A stretch of 64,000 nucleotides of DNA from Bradyrhizobium sp. CCGUVB1N3 (GCF_024199925.1 NZ_JANADR010000001.1:1860001-1924000), one strand, 5' to 3'. Shown: positions 9,101 through 17,795, numbered from the stretch's first letter. Notes: generated by a model from the sequence alone, not told the origin. Numbers and translations are program-made.

Positions 9101-9538
9101 GAATATCGTGGAGCGGGGTATCAACTCGGTATCACGGCGCTTTACGTCCTCTTGTGCCCGGCGTTGTTGTTCGGCCACAGGTACGACGCTGCGCTGGATT
9201 TGATTGAGCTGGGACTCGCCACCGTAAACCGAAATTGCGAGAAAATATTCGAGGCCGAATTGTATCGACTGAAAGCGCAGGTGCTGATCGTCCGCGACGC
9301 GGCAGCCGCCAGGGCGGACGCACAGTCTCTGCTTGAAACGGCATTGAGCACAGCAAGGAGCCAGGACGTCAAGGCACTCGAACTTCGAACTGCAAAGGAC
9401 CTTGCTGCGCTGTGGAGCGATCAGGGAAGGCACGAGGAAGCGCTGGCTCTCCTGACGCCCATTTACGCCTGGTTCACCGAGGGCTTCGACACCCAGGACC
9501 TGAAGGAGGCAAAGGCTTTGCTCGACCTGCAACGGTGA
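6179..9538 (+). CDS. SAM domain / class III nucleotide cyclase / AAA-type ATPase / TPR protein
   Basis: 1119-residue signalling protein. Residues 1-65 are a SAM domain (IAEWLASIGLGEYAPRF...). Residues about 80-265 are a class III cyclase domain with the two metal aspartates D89 (MFCDLVGSS) and D133 (MGDGVLAYF) and the transition-state pair N207/R211 (TPNLAARLQ). The position before the GDG motif that is usually Lys in adenylate cyclases is Arg129. A large ATPase follows, with Walker A GEPGIGKS near residue 310 and a Walker B-like VFVIFEDVHW near 431. The C-terminal third is helical, TPR-like. I chose ATG 6179; an in-frame TTG at 6128 would add 17 residues of repeat-encoded GFAKT units. Confidence 0.88.
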   Translation: MTGIAEWLASIGLGEYAPRFSENAIDVSVLRDLTEQDLKDLGVLLGHRRKMLRAIAELAADVPRPLPTGLQPASRDGAERRQLTIMFCDLVGSSALSARLDPEDLRAVIGTYHACIAAVVAQKEGIIARYMGDGVLAYFGYPQAHEDDAEQAIRAGMALVDAVANLQTDVGIGLQVRVGIATGMVVVGDLIGEGAAKEQAVIGETPNLAARLQAFAEPGAVLISESTHQLSDGHFEFRNLGPVALKGWADPIPAWRVLGATGVESRFEAQHKARLTPLIGRDEEMELLLRRWQHSARGEGCAVVLTGEPGIGKSHIALALQQRLEAEPHITVRQFCSAHHTNSALYPLIAQLERAARFERSDSPAEKFTKLETLLLRSGADAERVVPPLANLLSLPTSDRYDVPELTPQKRKEMILAAFLAQLEGLAARQPVFVIFEDVHWADPTSLELLTITLERLPRLRVLLLITARREFKPPWPGHAHVTTISLTRLSRRDGVALIERVTAGKTLPQEVLDQILARTDGVPLFVEELTKTVLETGLLQEREDHYVLNRPLPSMAIPTTLHASLMARLDRLAPVREVAQIGAVVGREFSFELLSTVVGLPKERLEEALAQLVRSELIFCRGEVPQAVYTFKHALVRDAAYSGLLRSRRTGLHATIADAFEQRFPEIVEAQPETLAHHLTEAGLIEKATGYWLQASKKAAMRSANLEAIAHAQRGVEALRHLPDGAAKDGLELDFHLVLGPCLIATQGPASNRSMATFARARELCERLGDPPEHLQVLFWLTTARVIRGELPLAQEMIAALLELIEARGERPALLNAMRGQAMIRLFMGHASAARELLQRAFEAFNASSEEQQWAARAAGQDAGVADLALMSWSLWLLGHADTAITRINAAVQRANAIDHPHSQAYAYYYASILHALRGEFSNAHGFAERCLALSEEHGFQQWRGLARAIRGICVTLLSPSPSVIEEVRSAFDEYRGAGYQLGITALYVLLCPALLFGHRYDAALDLIELGLATVNRNCEKIFEAELYRLKAQVLIVRDAAAARADAQSLLETALSTARSQDVKALELRTAKDLAALWSDQGRHEEALALLTPIYAWFTEGFDTQDLKEAKALLDLQR

Positions 9539-9792
9539 CTCGGCATCGACAGCGTTTCCAACGAATCCTTGCGACAGACTGCACAATCGGATCGAACGCG
9601 GCGGATCAACCGGCCACTGTTTCCATCCCCGCCTCGGCATCGGACGGAGATTATCTCCACCGACTATGAAATGCTTCACATTGGGTTGCAGGGCTGCATG
9701 CTATGCAACCGGCTCAAAAGGCGCACGTGCCTTTCCCCAACACAATGCTTTTGGAGCAGATTCAAGCGACCTTGCTTGAGAGGGGGAGTCCG

Positions 9793-10974
9793 ATGAAGAG
9801 AGCAATTACGCTTGGTGGCGGCGGGCCGGCAGCTGGGTTGCACATCGGCATTCTGGAAGCTCTTCAGTGCCATCCAGAGATCAAGTTTGATGTGTGGTCA
9901 TTGTCCTGCATCGGTGCGTGGGTAGGCATAGTCTATAATCAGTTCGAGGGACCGAACAAAGCCTGGCTCACATATCAATTCTTCAAGGATCACGTGTTTC
10001 GCGATGACGAAAGCTATGAACGCTTTCCCATAAACTCCGTGTTCGGAACGGACTGGTTCGGCAACACAAAAGCCTTGATGGACTTCGTATTTGACATCCG
10101 GAATTATGACAAGGTGTGGTTGCCGGGCAGAATGGTGAAGGCAGTGGGAGAGACCATGACGATGCTCTCCGACCCTGGGCAGAAATGGGATAGAGGAGAT
10201 ATCAACGGCTGGGTTTTGAACCAGGCGTTGGCGCCCAATCCCTTCGTCCGCTATCTGACGTCGCTAATGTATTTGTCCAGCGTCAATGGCCTGTCCAAGA
10301 TCAACTACCCGGACAGCAAATTCATGAGAAGCATAAATTTCGGAAGGCTGATTCAAGGCGACATGCCGCTCATCTTTCACAACGCATTTGACCTTCACAG
10401 CCGGGAATTGGTGTTTTTCGACAACAACCGAATGCAACGCAATCGTGCCAGAGGGACCATCAGCGCATCTTCTCTATGCGCGTGTTCGGCCCTTCCATTC
10501 ATCGAAGAAACCGTAGAGATAGGTGGGGTTACATATTGCGAAGGGGCGCTGGTTGACACGGTCAACTTCCAGACACTGCTCGAAGAACACGATGATCCAA
10601 ATGAGCTGGATGAAATATGGGTGTGCAGGATTGTCGACAGGAAGCAAATCCAAAAGCCTGGCAACCTTCACGATTCCCTCGCAAATCTCTGCCAGCTATT
10701 CGCCGCGACCGTCGGCGAAGATGACGTGAAGCTGTTCAGGTACCACGTCAAGTATGACCCTCCCGCCAATGGAAAGAGATGGACGGGTACGGTCGTTGAG
10801 ATCCACGTGCCGCACCACATCGATTTCAAATGGAACCACAGCAATCTGGATGCCGGCCGAGATCATGGGAGGAAAGCGGCAGCGAAGGCGATCCAGGCGT
10901 ACAAGCGCGCAGGTGAGAGGTGCGCAAAGGACAATCCAGAAGTACGGTTCATAAATGAGATGCCTTCGCGATGA
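9793..10974 (+). CDS. patatin-like phospholipase family protein with altered catalytic motifs
   Basis: 393 residues. The glycine-rich oxyanion loop is clear (ITLGGGGPAAG, residues 5-15). The nucleophile elbow expected as GxSxG reads SLSCIG around Ser38, without the first and last Gly. The second motif, normally DG(A/G), reads EGALVD at Glu250. The fold is therefore recognisable but the catalytic Ser-Asp dyad is not canonical. The start ATG 9793 has GAGGGGGAG upstream. An in-frame ATG at 9703 is less likely. It begins 254 bases after the cyclase gene on the same strand. That gap shows no gene. Confidence 0.72.
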   Translation: MKRAITLGGGGPAAGLHIGILEALQCHPEIKFDVWSLSCIGAWVGIVYNQFEGPNKAWLTYQFFKDHVFRDDESYERFPINSVFGTDWFGNTKALMDFVFDIRNYDKVWLPGRMVKAVGETMTMLSDPGQKWDRGDINGWVLNQALAPNPFVRYLTSLMYLSSVNGLSKINYPDSKFMRSINFGRLIQGDMPLIFHNAFDLHSRELVFFDNNRMQRNRARGTISASSLCACSALPFIEETVEIGGVTYCEGALVDTVNFQTLLEEHDDPNELDEIWVCRIVDRKQIQKPGNLHDSLANLCQLFAATVGEDDVKLFRYHVKYDPPANGKRWTGTVVEIHVPHHIDFKWNHSNLDAGRDHGRKAAAKAIQAYKRAGERCAKDNPEVRFINEMPSR

Positions 10975-11164
10975 AGGATGCCCGACCGAGGCCAAGATCG
11001 GGCACGGACTTTCACAAATCGTCCCGGTTAAGCGGCGCGATGGGTTGCGACTCCCGCCGGTAGTCCGAGGATTTCGTCCCTCGCCGCAATCCCGCAGCAA
11101 ATGACGGCACCCGCAGAGCAACGACGATGGGGATAAAGGCGCGCGTGCCGTGCGCCAAGTCCGA

Positions 11165-11593
11165 TCATGTCGGCGCGATGGCGATATAGGGAATGCAGGC
11201 CACGACAACGGCAAGCTGGATCGCATTGCCCAGCATGCCACCCCAGTGCAGCCGCCGGAGTCGGCGCGCCGCCTCCATGTCGCCTGCATCGCCGTCACTG
11301 ATCCGGGCATCCATCTGCCGCAGGAACCAGCGGCGCGAGGACACGGCGAGAGCCGTGATCAAGCCGACGCCCAAGGCCAGGACCGGGCGGCCGTCCACGG
11401 CGACGGCAATCGTGCCGACGGCGCCGGCAACGGCCAATGTCAGGAAATAGCCGTTGAACATGGCGCGCAACAGCAGGGCGACAGGTCGGACGTCCAGCTT
11501 CACCAGCAGAAAGGCCGGCGCCGCCAGCAGCAGGTAAAACATCGGAAGCAGCAGGATGATCGTGGCGAACAGGGCGACGTTGTCTGGCATCAT
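11165..11593 (-). CDS. integral membrane protein, unknown function
   Basis: 142 residues with four or so hydrophobic segments: FATIILLLPMFYLLLAAPAFLL, FNGYFLTLAVAGAVGTIAVAV, VLALGVGLITALAV and a C-terminal LGNAIQLAVVVACIPYIAIA. A charged stretch (RRWFLRQMDARISDGDAGDME) separates the third and fourth. It is probably an inner-membrane protein of unknown role. No enzyme motif was seen. It stands alone and is convergent with the patatin gene. The 190 bases between them hold a hairpin (TGCCCGA near 10979 pairing with TCGGGCA near 11000). Confidence 0.65.
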   Translation of the reverse strand: MMPDNVALFATIILLLPMFYLLLAAPAFLLVKLDVRPVALLLRAMFNGYFLTLAVAGAVGTIAVAVDGRPVLALGVGLITALAVSSRRWFLRQMDARISDGDAGDMEAARRLRRLHWGGMLGNAIQLAVVVACIPYIAIAPT

Positions 11594-11817
11594 CCGAACA
11601 CCCCCCCTTTTCTGTGCCGGGCAAGGGCTTTCCGGCAGCGCAGTATCGGCCTCGACCTGTCACCGGCACCATTGGGCTTTGGTCGGATGCAATATCGAAT
11701 GGCTTGTGTGCAGCCGTCGGCCCCGGTCTGCTCTGCTCCGGCTGCCGCTTTCGTCTCGCCCGGACTCCTCCGCTCCGGTGAAAGACGCTAAGGTGCGTTG
11801 GAGGGAGAATCTGCGCC

Positions 11818-12624
11818 GTGGAATCGCTTCCGGATCAGAAGGCCAGGCCGCGTCGACGACCGGTCATCGTTCTCGTGCTCCTGTCCCTCCTCCTGATCGC
11901 TTGCTTCGTCGCCATGTATTACGCCGGCGATCTGTCGAAGTATCAGGCTGTCGTTTCCGCCGAGGAGACCCGCGCCGCCTTGCGCGACGTGACCGATGCC
12001 GACCAGCTCGATCAGGTCATCAAGCTGCATCCTTCCAACAAGCTGCTCAGGCTGCTTGCGCTCGCAAACAGCGACGCCATGGAAATCGATGCCGCCATGA
12101 GAAAGCTGCTGGGCGAGGTCGAGCCGAAACCGCTGCCAAAACTCGGCGATCTCGGCGCGTCCAGCCGCGGTGACCTTGAGGCGTTGCGCCGCGATCTCAA
12201 GACCGCGGAAAGCAATGCGGCAAGTTTGGCACCTCGTTACGCCGAGGTGATCAAGACCACGCGTGACAGGATCGAAAACGACGCGCGCTCGCTGAACCTC
12301 GGGGATAAGCGGCTCTCGGGTTTCATGGCGCGGATCGACGAGCAGCATGCGGCATGGACCGCGCTCACCGCCAAGGCGCTCGCCTCGCGCGCTGACTACT
12401 TCAATGCCTTCGACAAATGTGTGGCGCTTTTGGTCCGCGAGCTCGGGGTCTACAAGGTCGCGAACGGTCAGTTCATCTTTCCCTTCCAGTCCACGGCCGA
12501 CAGCTACAATCGCGCCGCGACTGCCATGACTGCTGCGGCCACACGCGCTGCCGAACTCGACGACGAAAGCAAGGGCCTGCGACCGTCACAGCTCGCCAAA
12601 TGGAAGGCATTCGTCGACGGTTAG
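11818..12624 (+). CDS. membrane-anchored coiled-coil protein, unknown function
   Basis: 268 residues starting at GTG 11818. A basic N-terminus (KARPRRR) precedes one transmembrane helix (VIVLVLLSLLLIACFVAMYYAG, residues about 16-37). The rest is hydrophilic, largely helical and rich in Ala/Glu/Lys, with likely coiled coil around residues 120-190 (ALRRDLKTAESNAASLAPRYAEVIK). It should face the periplasm. No catalytic motif was recognised. The upstream 224 bases (11594-11817) contain no gene and separate it from the divergent membrane-protein gene. Confidence 0.65.
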   Translation: MESLPDQKARPRRRPVIVLVLLSLLLIACFVAMYYAGDLSKYQAVVSAEETRAALRDVTDADQLDQVIKLHPSNKLLRLLALANSDAMEIDAAMRKLLGEVEPKPLPKLGDLGASSRGDLEALRRDLKTAESNAASLAPRYAEVIKTTRDRIENDARSLNLGDKRLSGFMARIDEQHAAWTALTAKALASRADYFNAFDKCVALLVRELGVYKVANGQFIFPFQSTADSYNRAATAMTAAATRAAELDDESKGLRPSQLAKWKAFVDG

Positions 12625-12663
12625 CGCCTGAAGGCCTCGCTCGCGGGGTGGCGGATTTGTCCC

Positions 12664-12765
12664 CCTGATTTGCCCGACGTGTCAATCTGTCCAGCATCGC
12701 CCTGGCACGCTGCCGGCGACTGGCGCGCTACTTTGCATGGGGTTGTTTTCGGGATTTTGGATGGG
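12664..12765. repeat. dispersed Bradyrhizobium-type intergenic repeat, copy 1
   Basis: Non-coding segment with a core at 12728-12751 (CTACTTTGCATGGGGTTGTT and four more bases). The same 24 bases occur inverted and without mismatch at 56054-56077. The left part includes TTTGCCCGACGTGTCAA. I recognise this type of sequence as a common interspersed element of Bradyrhizobium genomes; that is recollection, and only the two copies are shown here. Confidence 0.7.
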
Positions 12766-12806
12766 GGGCGCTGCGGCCGTATCCCACCACCGCCTTTGCA
12801 AGACCG

Positions 12807-12830
12807 GATCGCCCGCTTTCGCGGGCGATC
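12807..12830. terminator. perfect hairpin at the 3' side of parC
   Basis: GATCGCCCGC (12807-12816), loop TTTC, GCGGGCGATC (12821-12830): a perfect ten-base-pair stem with a four-base loop. It lies 38 bases beyond the parC stop. On the minus strand no run of T follows, so it is a terminator-like or transcript-stabilising hairpin and not a textbook intrinsic terminator. Confidence 0.5.
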
Positions 12831-12867
12831 ACAGCAGTCTGCGAGGCAATAGCTCTGCGCGGTCCCC

Positions 12868-15126
12868 CTAACCGATCAACCGCCCGAACTTGTTCGACTT
12901 CGGGAAGCCCTTCGGCGGCATGCGACCGGCGTCGGCGCGGGTGCCCTGCCACTCGGCGAGCTCCTTCATGGTCGCGCTGAACTCGCGGCCGGCGGAGTCC
13001 TTCCAGGTCAGGCCCGCCTTGGCGTCGAACACGGCGATGTCGGACAGGCCGCCGTCCTTGTATTTCTGAAGCCGCACGCCGCGGCCGCGGGCCATCTCCG
13101 GCACCTGGTCGAGCGGGAAGATCAGCATCTTGCGGTTCTCCCCGATGACCGCGATGGTGTCACCGAGCACCTCCGTGACAGCGCGCGCCTCGTTCGGCAT
13201 CTCGACGTTGAGGACCTGCTTGCCCTTCTTGGTGGTGCCGACGCAATCGTCCTCGTTGACGACGAAAGCCTGGCCCTCGTGGCTGGCGACCAGGAATTTG
13301 CGGCCGCCCTTGTTGACGAACAACGCGACGGGGGCGGCCTCCTGCTCGAGGTCGATGAACAGGCGGATCGGCTCGCCATGGCCGCGGCCGCCCGGCAGCT
13401 TCGCAACGTCCAGCGAGTAGAACTTGCCGTTGGTCGCAAACAGCAGGAGCTTCGAGGTCGTCTCGGCGAAGAAGGCAAAGCCGAGCTTGTCGTCCTGCTT
13501 GAAGGCAAGCCCCGACAAATCCTCGACATGGCCTTTCATCGTCCGGATCCAGCCCTTGTCGGAGACGACGACCGTGACCGGCTCGCGCTCGACGAAGGCT
13601 TCCTCGATCGCGGCAAGGTCGTGCTCGGGCGCGTCGGCAAAGGTGGTGCGGCGCTTGCCGAGCGGCGTCTTGGGTCCGAACATGTCGCGGACCTTGCCGA
13701 CCTGCTCGCCGACCTTCTTCCACTGCTCGGCTTCCGAGGCGAGCAGGCCTTCGATACCCTTCAATTCCTTGCGCAGATCCCTGTCTTCATTGCGGATCTC
13801 CATTTCCTCGAGCCTGCGCAAGTTGCGCAAACGCATGTTGAGGATGGCCTCGGCCTGGACTTCGGTGAGCTTGAACGCCTTGATCAACGCCGGCTTCGGC
13901 TCGTCCTCGGTGCGGATGATCTTGATCACCTTGTCGAGGTTCAGATAGGCGACCAAATGTCCGCCAAGGACCTCCAGCCGGTGCTCGATCTGGCTCTTGC
14001 GGAAGTTGGAGCGGCGGATCAGCACGTCGCGCAGATGGTCGAGCCATTCGCGCAGGCACTCCGCGAGCCCCACCACCTTGGGGATACGGCCTTTGATCAG
14101 CACGTTCAGATTCAGCGGAATCTTGCTTTCGAGCTCGGTCAGCCGGAACAGCGATTCCATCATCAAGGCGGGATCGACGTTCTTCGACTTCGGCTCGATC
14201 ACGAGACGGACGTCTTCGGCGGATTCGTCACGGACTTCGCCGACGAGCGGCAGCTTCTTCTGATCCAGAAGCTCGGAAATCTTCTCGACCAGCCGCGACT
14301 TCTGCACCAGCCAGGGGATTTCCGTGACGACGACCACCCAGGTGCCGCGAGCGCCCTCCTCCTGCTCCCATTTGGAGCGGACGCGGAAGGAGCCACGGCC
14401 GGTGGTGTAGGCTTCCGCGATCGCCTGCTTGGAATCGACGATGATGCCGCCGGTCGGGAAATCCGGGCCCTTCACCCACTTCAGCAGAGCCTTGGATTTC
14501 GCGTCGGGCTTCTCGATCAGATGCAGCGCCGCATCGCAGAGCTCGGCTGCGTTGTGCGGCGGTATCGAGGTCGCCATGCCGACCGCGATGCCTTGCGCGC
14601 CGTTGGCGAGCAGGTTCGGGAAGCCGCCGGGCAGCACGATCGGCTCTTTCGACTGGCCGTCGTAATTGGGCCGGAATTCGACGCCGTCCTCGTCGATGCC
14701 ATCGAGCAGAAGCCGCGCGACATCCGTCATGCGCGCTTCGGTGTAGCGGTAGGCGGCCGGATTATCGCCGTCGATATTGCCAAAGTTGCCCTGGCCGTCG
14801 ACCAGCGGGTAGCGCGAGGAGAAATCCTGCGCGAGGCGCACCATGGCGTCGTAGATCGCCTGGTCGCCATGCGGATGGAACGAGCCCATCACGTCGCCGA
14901 CGATTTTTGCGGACTTCTTGAAGGCCGTGCCGGGGTCCAGCCTGAGCAGGCGCATGCCGTAGAGGATGCGCCGGTGTACCGGCTTCAGACCGTCGCGCGC
15001 ATCGGGCAGCGCGCGGTGCATGATGGTGGAGAGCGCATAGGCGAGATAGCGCTCTTCGAGCGCGTCCCGCAGAGGCACCTCGTGAATTTCGGCCGGCTTC
15101 TCCGGCGGAATCAGTCGTTTTCCCAT
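12868..15126 (-). CDS. parC: DNA topoisomerase IV subunit A
   Basis: 752-residue type IIA topoisomerase subunit that cleaves and rejoins DNA to decatenate chromosomes, with ParE. The breakage-reunion domain carries catalytic Tyr128 in [11 protein letters not shown]. The quinolone region reads [14 protein letters not shown], with Gln at the position of Escherichia coli ParC Ser80 and Asp at the position of Glu84. The C-terminal half holds the beta-pinwheel repeats (e.g. [21 protein letters not shown]). Length and motif spacing fit ParC. Start ATG 15126 gives [17 protein letters not shown]. It is the last gene of the minus-strand block that begins with rpoZ/rsh. Confidence 0.95.
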   Translation of the reverse strand: MGKRLIPPEKPAEIHEVPLRDALEERYLAYALSTIMHRALPDARDGLKPVHRRILYGMRLLRLDPGTAFKKSAKIVGDVMGSFHPHGDQAIYDAMVRLAQDFSSRYPLVDGQGNFGNIDGDNPAAYRYTEARMTDVARLLLDGIDEDGVEFRPNYDGQSKEPIVLPGGFPNLLANGAQGIAVGMATSIPPHNAAELCDAALHLIEKPDAKSKALLKWVKGPDFPTGGIIVDSKQAIAEAYTTGRGSFRVRSKWEQEEGARGTWVVVVTEIPWLVQKSRLVEKISELLDQKKLPLVGEVRDESAEDVRLVIEPKSKNVDPALMMESLFRLTELESKIPLNLNVLIKGRIPKVVGLAECLREWLDHLRDVLIRRSNFRKSQIEHRLEVLGGHLVAYLNLDKVIKIIRTEDEPKPALIKAFKLTEVQAEAILNMRLRNLRRLEEMEIRNEDRDLRKELKGIEGLLASEAEQWKKVGEQVGKVRDMFGPKTPLGKRRTTFADAPEHDLAAIEEAFVEREPVTVVVSDKGWIRTMKGHVEDLSGLAFKQDDKLGFAFFAETTSKLLLFATNGKFYSLDVAKLPGGRGHGEPIRLFIDLEQEAAPVALFVNKGGRKFLVASHEGQAFVVNEDDCVGTTKKGKQVLNVEMPNEARAVTEVLGDTIAVIGENRKMLIFPLDQVPEMARGRGVRLQKYKDGGLSDIAVFDAKAGLTWKDSAGREFSATMKELAEWQGTRADAGRMPPKGFPKSNKFGRLIG

Positions 15127-15186
15127 GCCGCCCGGTTAAACCGTGGAAGCGAATCGGGCAAGGATCGATTGGTTCCCTGTGGGCGG

Positions 15187-15462
15187 CTATTGCCCGGCCC
15201 AGCCTGCCGTCACCGTCTGCGTGGTTTGCGGGGTTTTGGCCTGCACGGGCGCATTGGCGAGGCAGCGGCGGGCGGCCTCGATCTCGGCGTCCGTCGCGCC
15301 GTGGGACCTGGCCCATGTCTCTGCGGCGACTGCCGAATATTTCGCAACATAGTACCGCACGACGGTGCAGGAGGCGCGGCGAAACAGGCCGGGCTGCTCA
15401 GCAGCCATTGCGTCTGGCGCCAGCGCAAGCAGCGCGGCGGATACCACGAATCCTCTAATCAT
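15187..15462 (-). CDS. small secreted protein, unknown function
   Basis: 91 residues starting MIRGFVVSAALLALAPDAMA, a signal peptide likely cleaved after AMA. The mature part has two cysteines (SCTVVRY and RRCLANA) that could form one disulfide, and an HGATDAEIEAARRC helix. It lies between recO and parC in the same direction. The frame extends to 15528, but the ATG at 15462 is the one that gives a signal peptide. Family unknown to me beyond conserved hypothetical of Bradyrhizobium type. Confidence 0.6.
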   Translation of the reverse strand: MIRGFVVSAALLALAPDAMAAEQPGLFRRASCTVVRYYVAKYSAVAAETWARSHGATDAEIEAARRCLANAPVQAKTPQTTQTVTAGWAGQ

Positions 15463-15568
15463 GCGGAATTCCCCAGTGGAACCAAACCGACCAAACCGGC
15501 CAACCCACTTAGCGCGATTTGGTTCCACCTTTCACCGGCCGATCAGGCGGGGCAGAGGCGCGCTCCGC

Positions 15569-16318
15569 TCATGGCGAGGCAATCGCCTTGGCCTGCTGCC
15601 GCGTCAACGCATTGAGGAAGCCGCTTCGGGCGTCCGAATGGCCCTGCCCGCGCGGCTCCAGGACGTGGCGGAGCAGGAACAGGCCGGTGAGCCGAAAGCC
15701 ATCCTGGAGGTCCTGGTCGGTGAGCTCGCTCGCCGTTTCGCCCTGCCGCAGGAACGGCGGCAGCCGCAGCAGCCGGTCGCGCCACGGCTCGCCGGCGGAG
15801 CGCGACACCGCGCCGCCGGATTTCGGCGAGACGTAGATCAGGTCCGTGGTCTCGCCGGTCACCGCGCAATTCTCCAGCGCCAGGCCGAAGCCGAGTTCGG
15901 CGAGCATCGCGAGCTCGAAATGGATGATGTGCACGGCCGCCCCGCCGATGTCGTCGAAGTCATCGAGCGCGTGCTCGAGCTGCGCAAAGATCTCCTCGTG
16001 CGGATCGCGCTCGGGCAACAGCCGCGCCAGCGAGGCCAGATGCGTGACGCCATAGACGCCGTGCGAGGACGCAAGCAGCCCCGCCGCCCGCAACCGCAGG
16101 CCTTCGATCGCATAGGTGCCGAGATGCTCGTCCAGCCGCGCCCGCCACACCGCGCGCACGCTGTTGCCGGGCTGGAGCAGCGGCCGCATCCGCGAGCTGG
16201 CCCCGCCGCGCACGAGCCCGAGATGCCGCCCGCGCGCGCGCGTCAGGAGCTCGACGATGGCGCTGGTCTCGCCATGCCGCCGCACACCCAGCACGATGCC
16301 GTCGTCGGTCCATTCCAT
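15569..16318 (-). CDS. recO: DNA repair protein RecO
   Basis: 249 residues. The N-terminal OB fold begins [27 protein letters not shown], the hallmark of alphaproteobacterial RecO. It is followed by the helical domain with the [28 protein letters not shown] segment. RecO loads RecA on SSB-coated DNA together with RecR in recombinational repair. The true start is ATG 16318. The upstream extension of the frame to 16444 crosses a palindromic repeat and is not coding. It lies downstream of era and a small membrane-protein gene. Confidence 0.92.
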   Translation of the reverse strand: MEWTDDGIVLGVRRHGETSAIVELLTRARGRHLGLVRGGASSRMRPLLQPGNSVRAVWRARLDEHLGTYAIEGLRLRAAGLLASSHGVYGVTHLASLARLLPERDPHEEIFAQLEHALDDFDDIGGAAVHIIHFELAMLAELGFGLALENCAVTGETTDLIYVSPKSGGAVSRSAGEPWRDRLLRLPPFLRQGETASELTDQDLQDGFRLTGLFLLRHVLEPRGQGHSDARSGFLNALTRQQAKAIASP

Positions 16319-16346
16319 GGAACAGACTCTACCGCATTTCATGCGT

Positions 16347-16449
16347 GCGTAGGGTGGGCAAAGCCAAGCGTGCCCACCAATTTGATCAACGAGCCGACGG
16401 CCAGTCGTGGTGGGCACGGCGCGCGAAGAACGCGCCTTTGCCACCCTAC
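16347..16449. repeat. palindromic intergenic repeat between recO and the next gene
   Basis: Imperfect inverted repeat of about 100 bases. Outer arms are CGTAGGGTGGGCAAAG (from 16347) and CTTTGCCACCCTACG (to about 16449). Inner arms are CGTGCCCACCA (about 16369) and TGGTGGGCACG (about 16410). A further GCGCGC/GCGC stem lies to the right. The transcript could fold into a long hairpin. This type of GTAGGGTGGGCAAAG element is, from memory, widespread in Bradyrhizobium. Confidence 0.75.
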
Positions 16450-16465
16450 GGCATCGCGCGAGAGC

Positions 16466-16846
16466 TCACGCGTTGAACCAGCCCTGCGCGTCGCCGGTGA
16501 AGGAGAAATAGAGCCCGATCGTCGTCAGCACGCAGGACACGATCTCGATGCCGCTGTCGAGCTCGACGCCCTTCTCGCCGATGATCTGCGCAAGCGAGAT
16601 CGCCGACAGCACGAGGGCCGCCGCCAGCACCCAGCGCGGCCAGTTCTTGCGCTTTTGCGCCGCCAGCCAGACGAAATAGACCAGCAGCAGGATCATCCCG
16701 CCAGCGATCAGCGTCGCCGTCGTGATCATCTGGTCCGTCATGTCGGGGTTCGGCGTGCGGTCCTGGAACGCGACCGACAGCGCATCCAGCATCAACGATG
16801 CGTAAAGCAGCACTTCAAAGCGCAGGACGTTGCGGGGCACGCTCAT
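16466..16846 (-). CDS. four-helix membrane protein, unknown function
   Basis: 126 residues beginning MSVPRNVLRFEVLLYASLML. Four hydrophobic segments are visible (VLLYASLMLDALSVAF, TLIAGGMILLLVYFVWLA, WVLAAALVLSAISLAQII, IEIVSCVLTTIGLYFSF). No motif suggests an enzyme. It sits between era and recO in the same direction and starts 22 bases after the era stop, so it is probably cotranscribed. The frame continues upstream through era but ATG 16846 is the sensible start. Confidence 0.65.
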   Translation of the reverse strand: MSVPRNVLRFEVLLYASLMLDALSVAFQDRTPNPDMTDQMITTATLIAGGMILLLVYFVWLAAQKRKNWPRWVLAAALVLSAISLAQIIGEKGVELDSGIEIVSCVLTTIGLYFSFTGDAQGWFNA

Positions 16847-16868
16847 CACCAACCCATCTTCTTCTTGT

Positions 16869-17795
16869 TCATTCTTTGGGGAATTCCAGGCCCATTTCCC
16901 GATAACGGTCGGGATCGTCGCCCCAGTTCTCGCGCACCTTGACGAACAGGAAGAGATGCACGGGCACGCCGAGAATATCGATGAGTTCTTTGCGCGATTC
17001 CGCGCCGATCGACTTGATGGTAGCGCCGCCCTTGCCGAGCACGATCTTGCGCTGGCTCTCGCGCTCGACGTAGATCGTCTGCTCGATGCGCACCGACTTG
17101 TCCTTGCGCTCCTCCCATTTCTCGGTCTCGACCGTGGACTGGTAGGGCAATTCCTGGTGCAGCTTCTGATAGATCTTTTCCCGCGTGATCTCGGCCGCGA
17201 GCTGCCGCATCGGCGCATCCGACATCTGGTCCTCGGGATAGAGGAACGGACCTGCCGGCACCATCTCGGCAAGCGCATGCCGAATGTCGTCGACGCCATC
17301 GCCCGACAGCGCTGAGATCATGAAGGTCTTTGCAAAGCGAATGCGCTCGTTCGCCGCCTGCGCCAGCGCGAGGAGCTTCTCGCGCTGCACCAGATCGACC
17401 TTGTTGAGCACCAAAATCTTCTCGTGAGCGACGCTTGCGACCTTGGCGAGGATCGCCTCGGCCTCCTCGTCGAGGCCGGCCTTGGCGTCGAGCAGCACGC
17501 AGACGAGATCGGCGTCATGCGCCCCGCTCCAGGCGGTCGACACCATGGCCCGATCGAGCCGCCGCTTCGGCGAGAAGATGCCGGGCGTATCGACCAGAAT
17601 GATTTGCGCATTGTCCTCGATGACGATGCCACGGATCAGCGCCCGCGTCGTCTGCACCTTGCGCGAGACGATCGTGACCTTCGCGCCGACCAGCGCATTA
17701 ACCAGCGTGGATTTGCCGACATTGGGGGCACCGATCAGCGCCACGAAGCCGCAGCGCGTCGCGGGCACCGCCCCATCGTTCGATTCAGCCGTCAT
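16869..17795 (-). CDS. era: GTPase Era
   Basis: 308 residues. The GTPase domain has G1 GAPNVGKST, G2-region SRKVQTTRA, G3 DTPG and G4 NKVD. The C-terminal KH domain shows LGKGGATIKSIGAESRKEL. Era binds 16S rRNA 3' end and acts in 30S subunit assembly, linking ribosome state to cell cycle. I chose ATG 17795 (MTAESNDGAV), which overlaps the end of rnc by 11 bases. A GTG at 17810 is also in frame. The order lepB-rnc-era-recO is classic for alphaproteobacteria. Confidence 0.96.
   Translation of the reverse strand: MTAESNDGAVPATRCGFVALIGAPNVGKSTLVNALVGAKVTIVSRKVQTTRALIRGIVIEDNAQIILVDTPGIFSPKRRLDRAMVSTAWSGAHDADLVCVLLDAKAGLDEEAEAILAKVASVAHEKILVLNKVDLVQREKLLALAQAANERIRFAKTFMISALSGDGVDDIRHALAEMVPAGPFLYPEDQMSDAPMRQLAAEITREKIYQKLHQELPYQSTVETEKWEERKDKSVRIEQTIYVERESQRKIVLGKGGATIKSIGAESRKELIDILGVPVHLFLFVKVRENWGDDPDRYREMGLEFPKE

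Noticed and set aside
8258..9679. 473-codon minus-strand frame
   Set aside because: Antisense to the TPR part of the first cyclase gene; no recognisable domain.
13279..15615. Long plus-strand open frame of 778 codons
   Set aside because: It is antisense to parC and the small secreted protein gene. The composition is Arg/Asp/Gly-rich without known domains, as expected of a shadow frame in GC-rich DNA.
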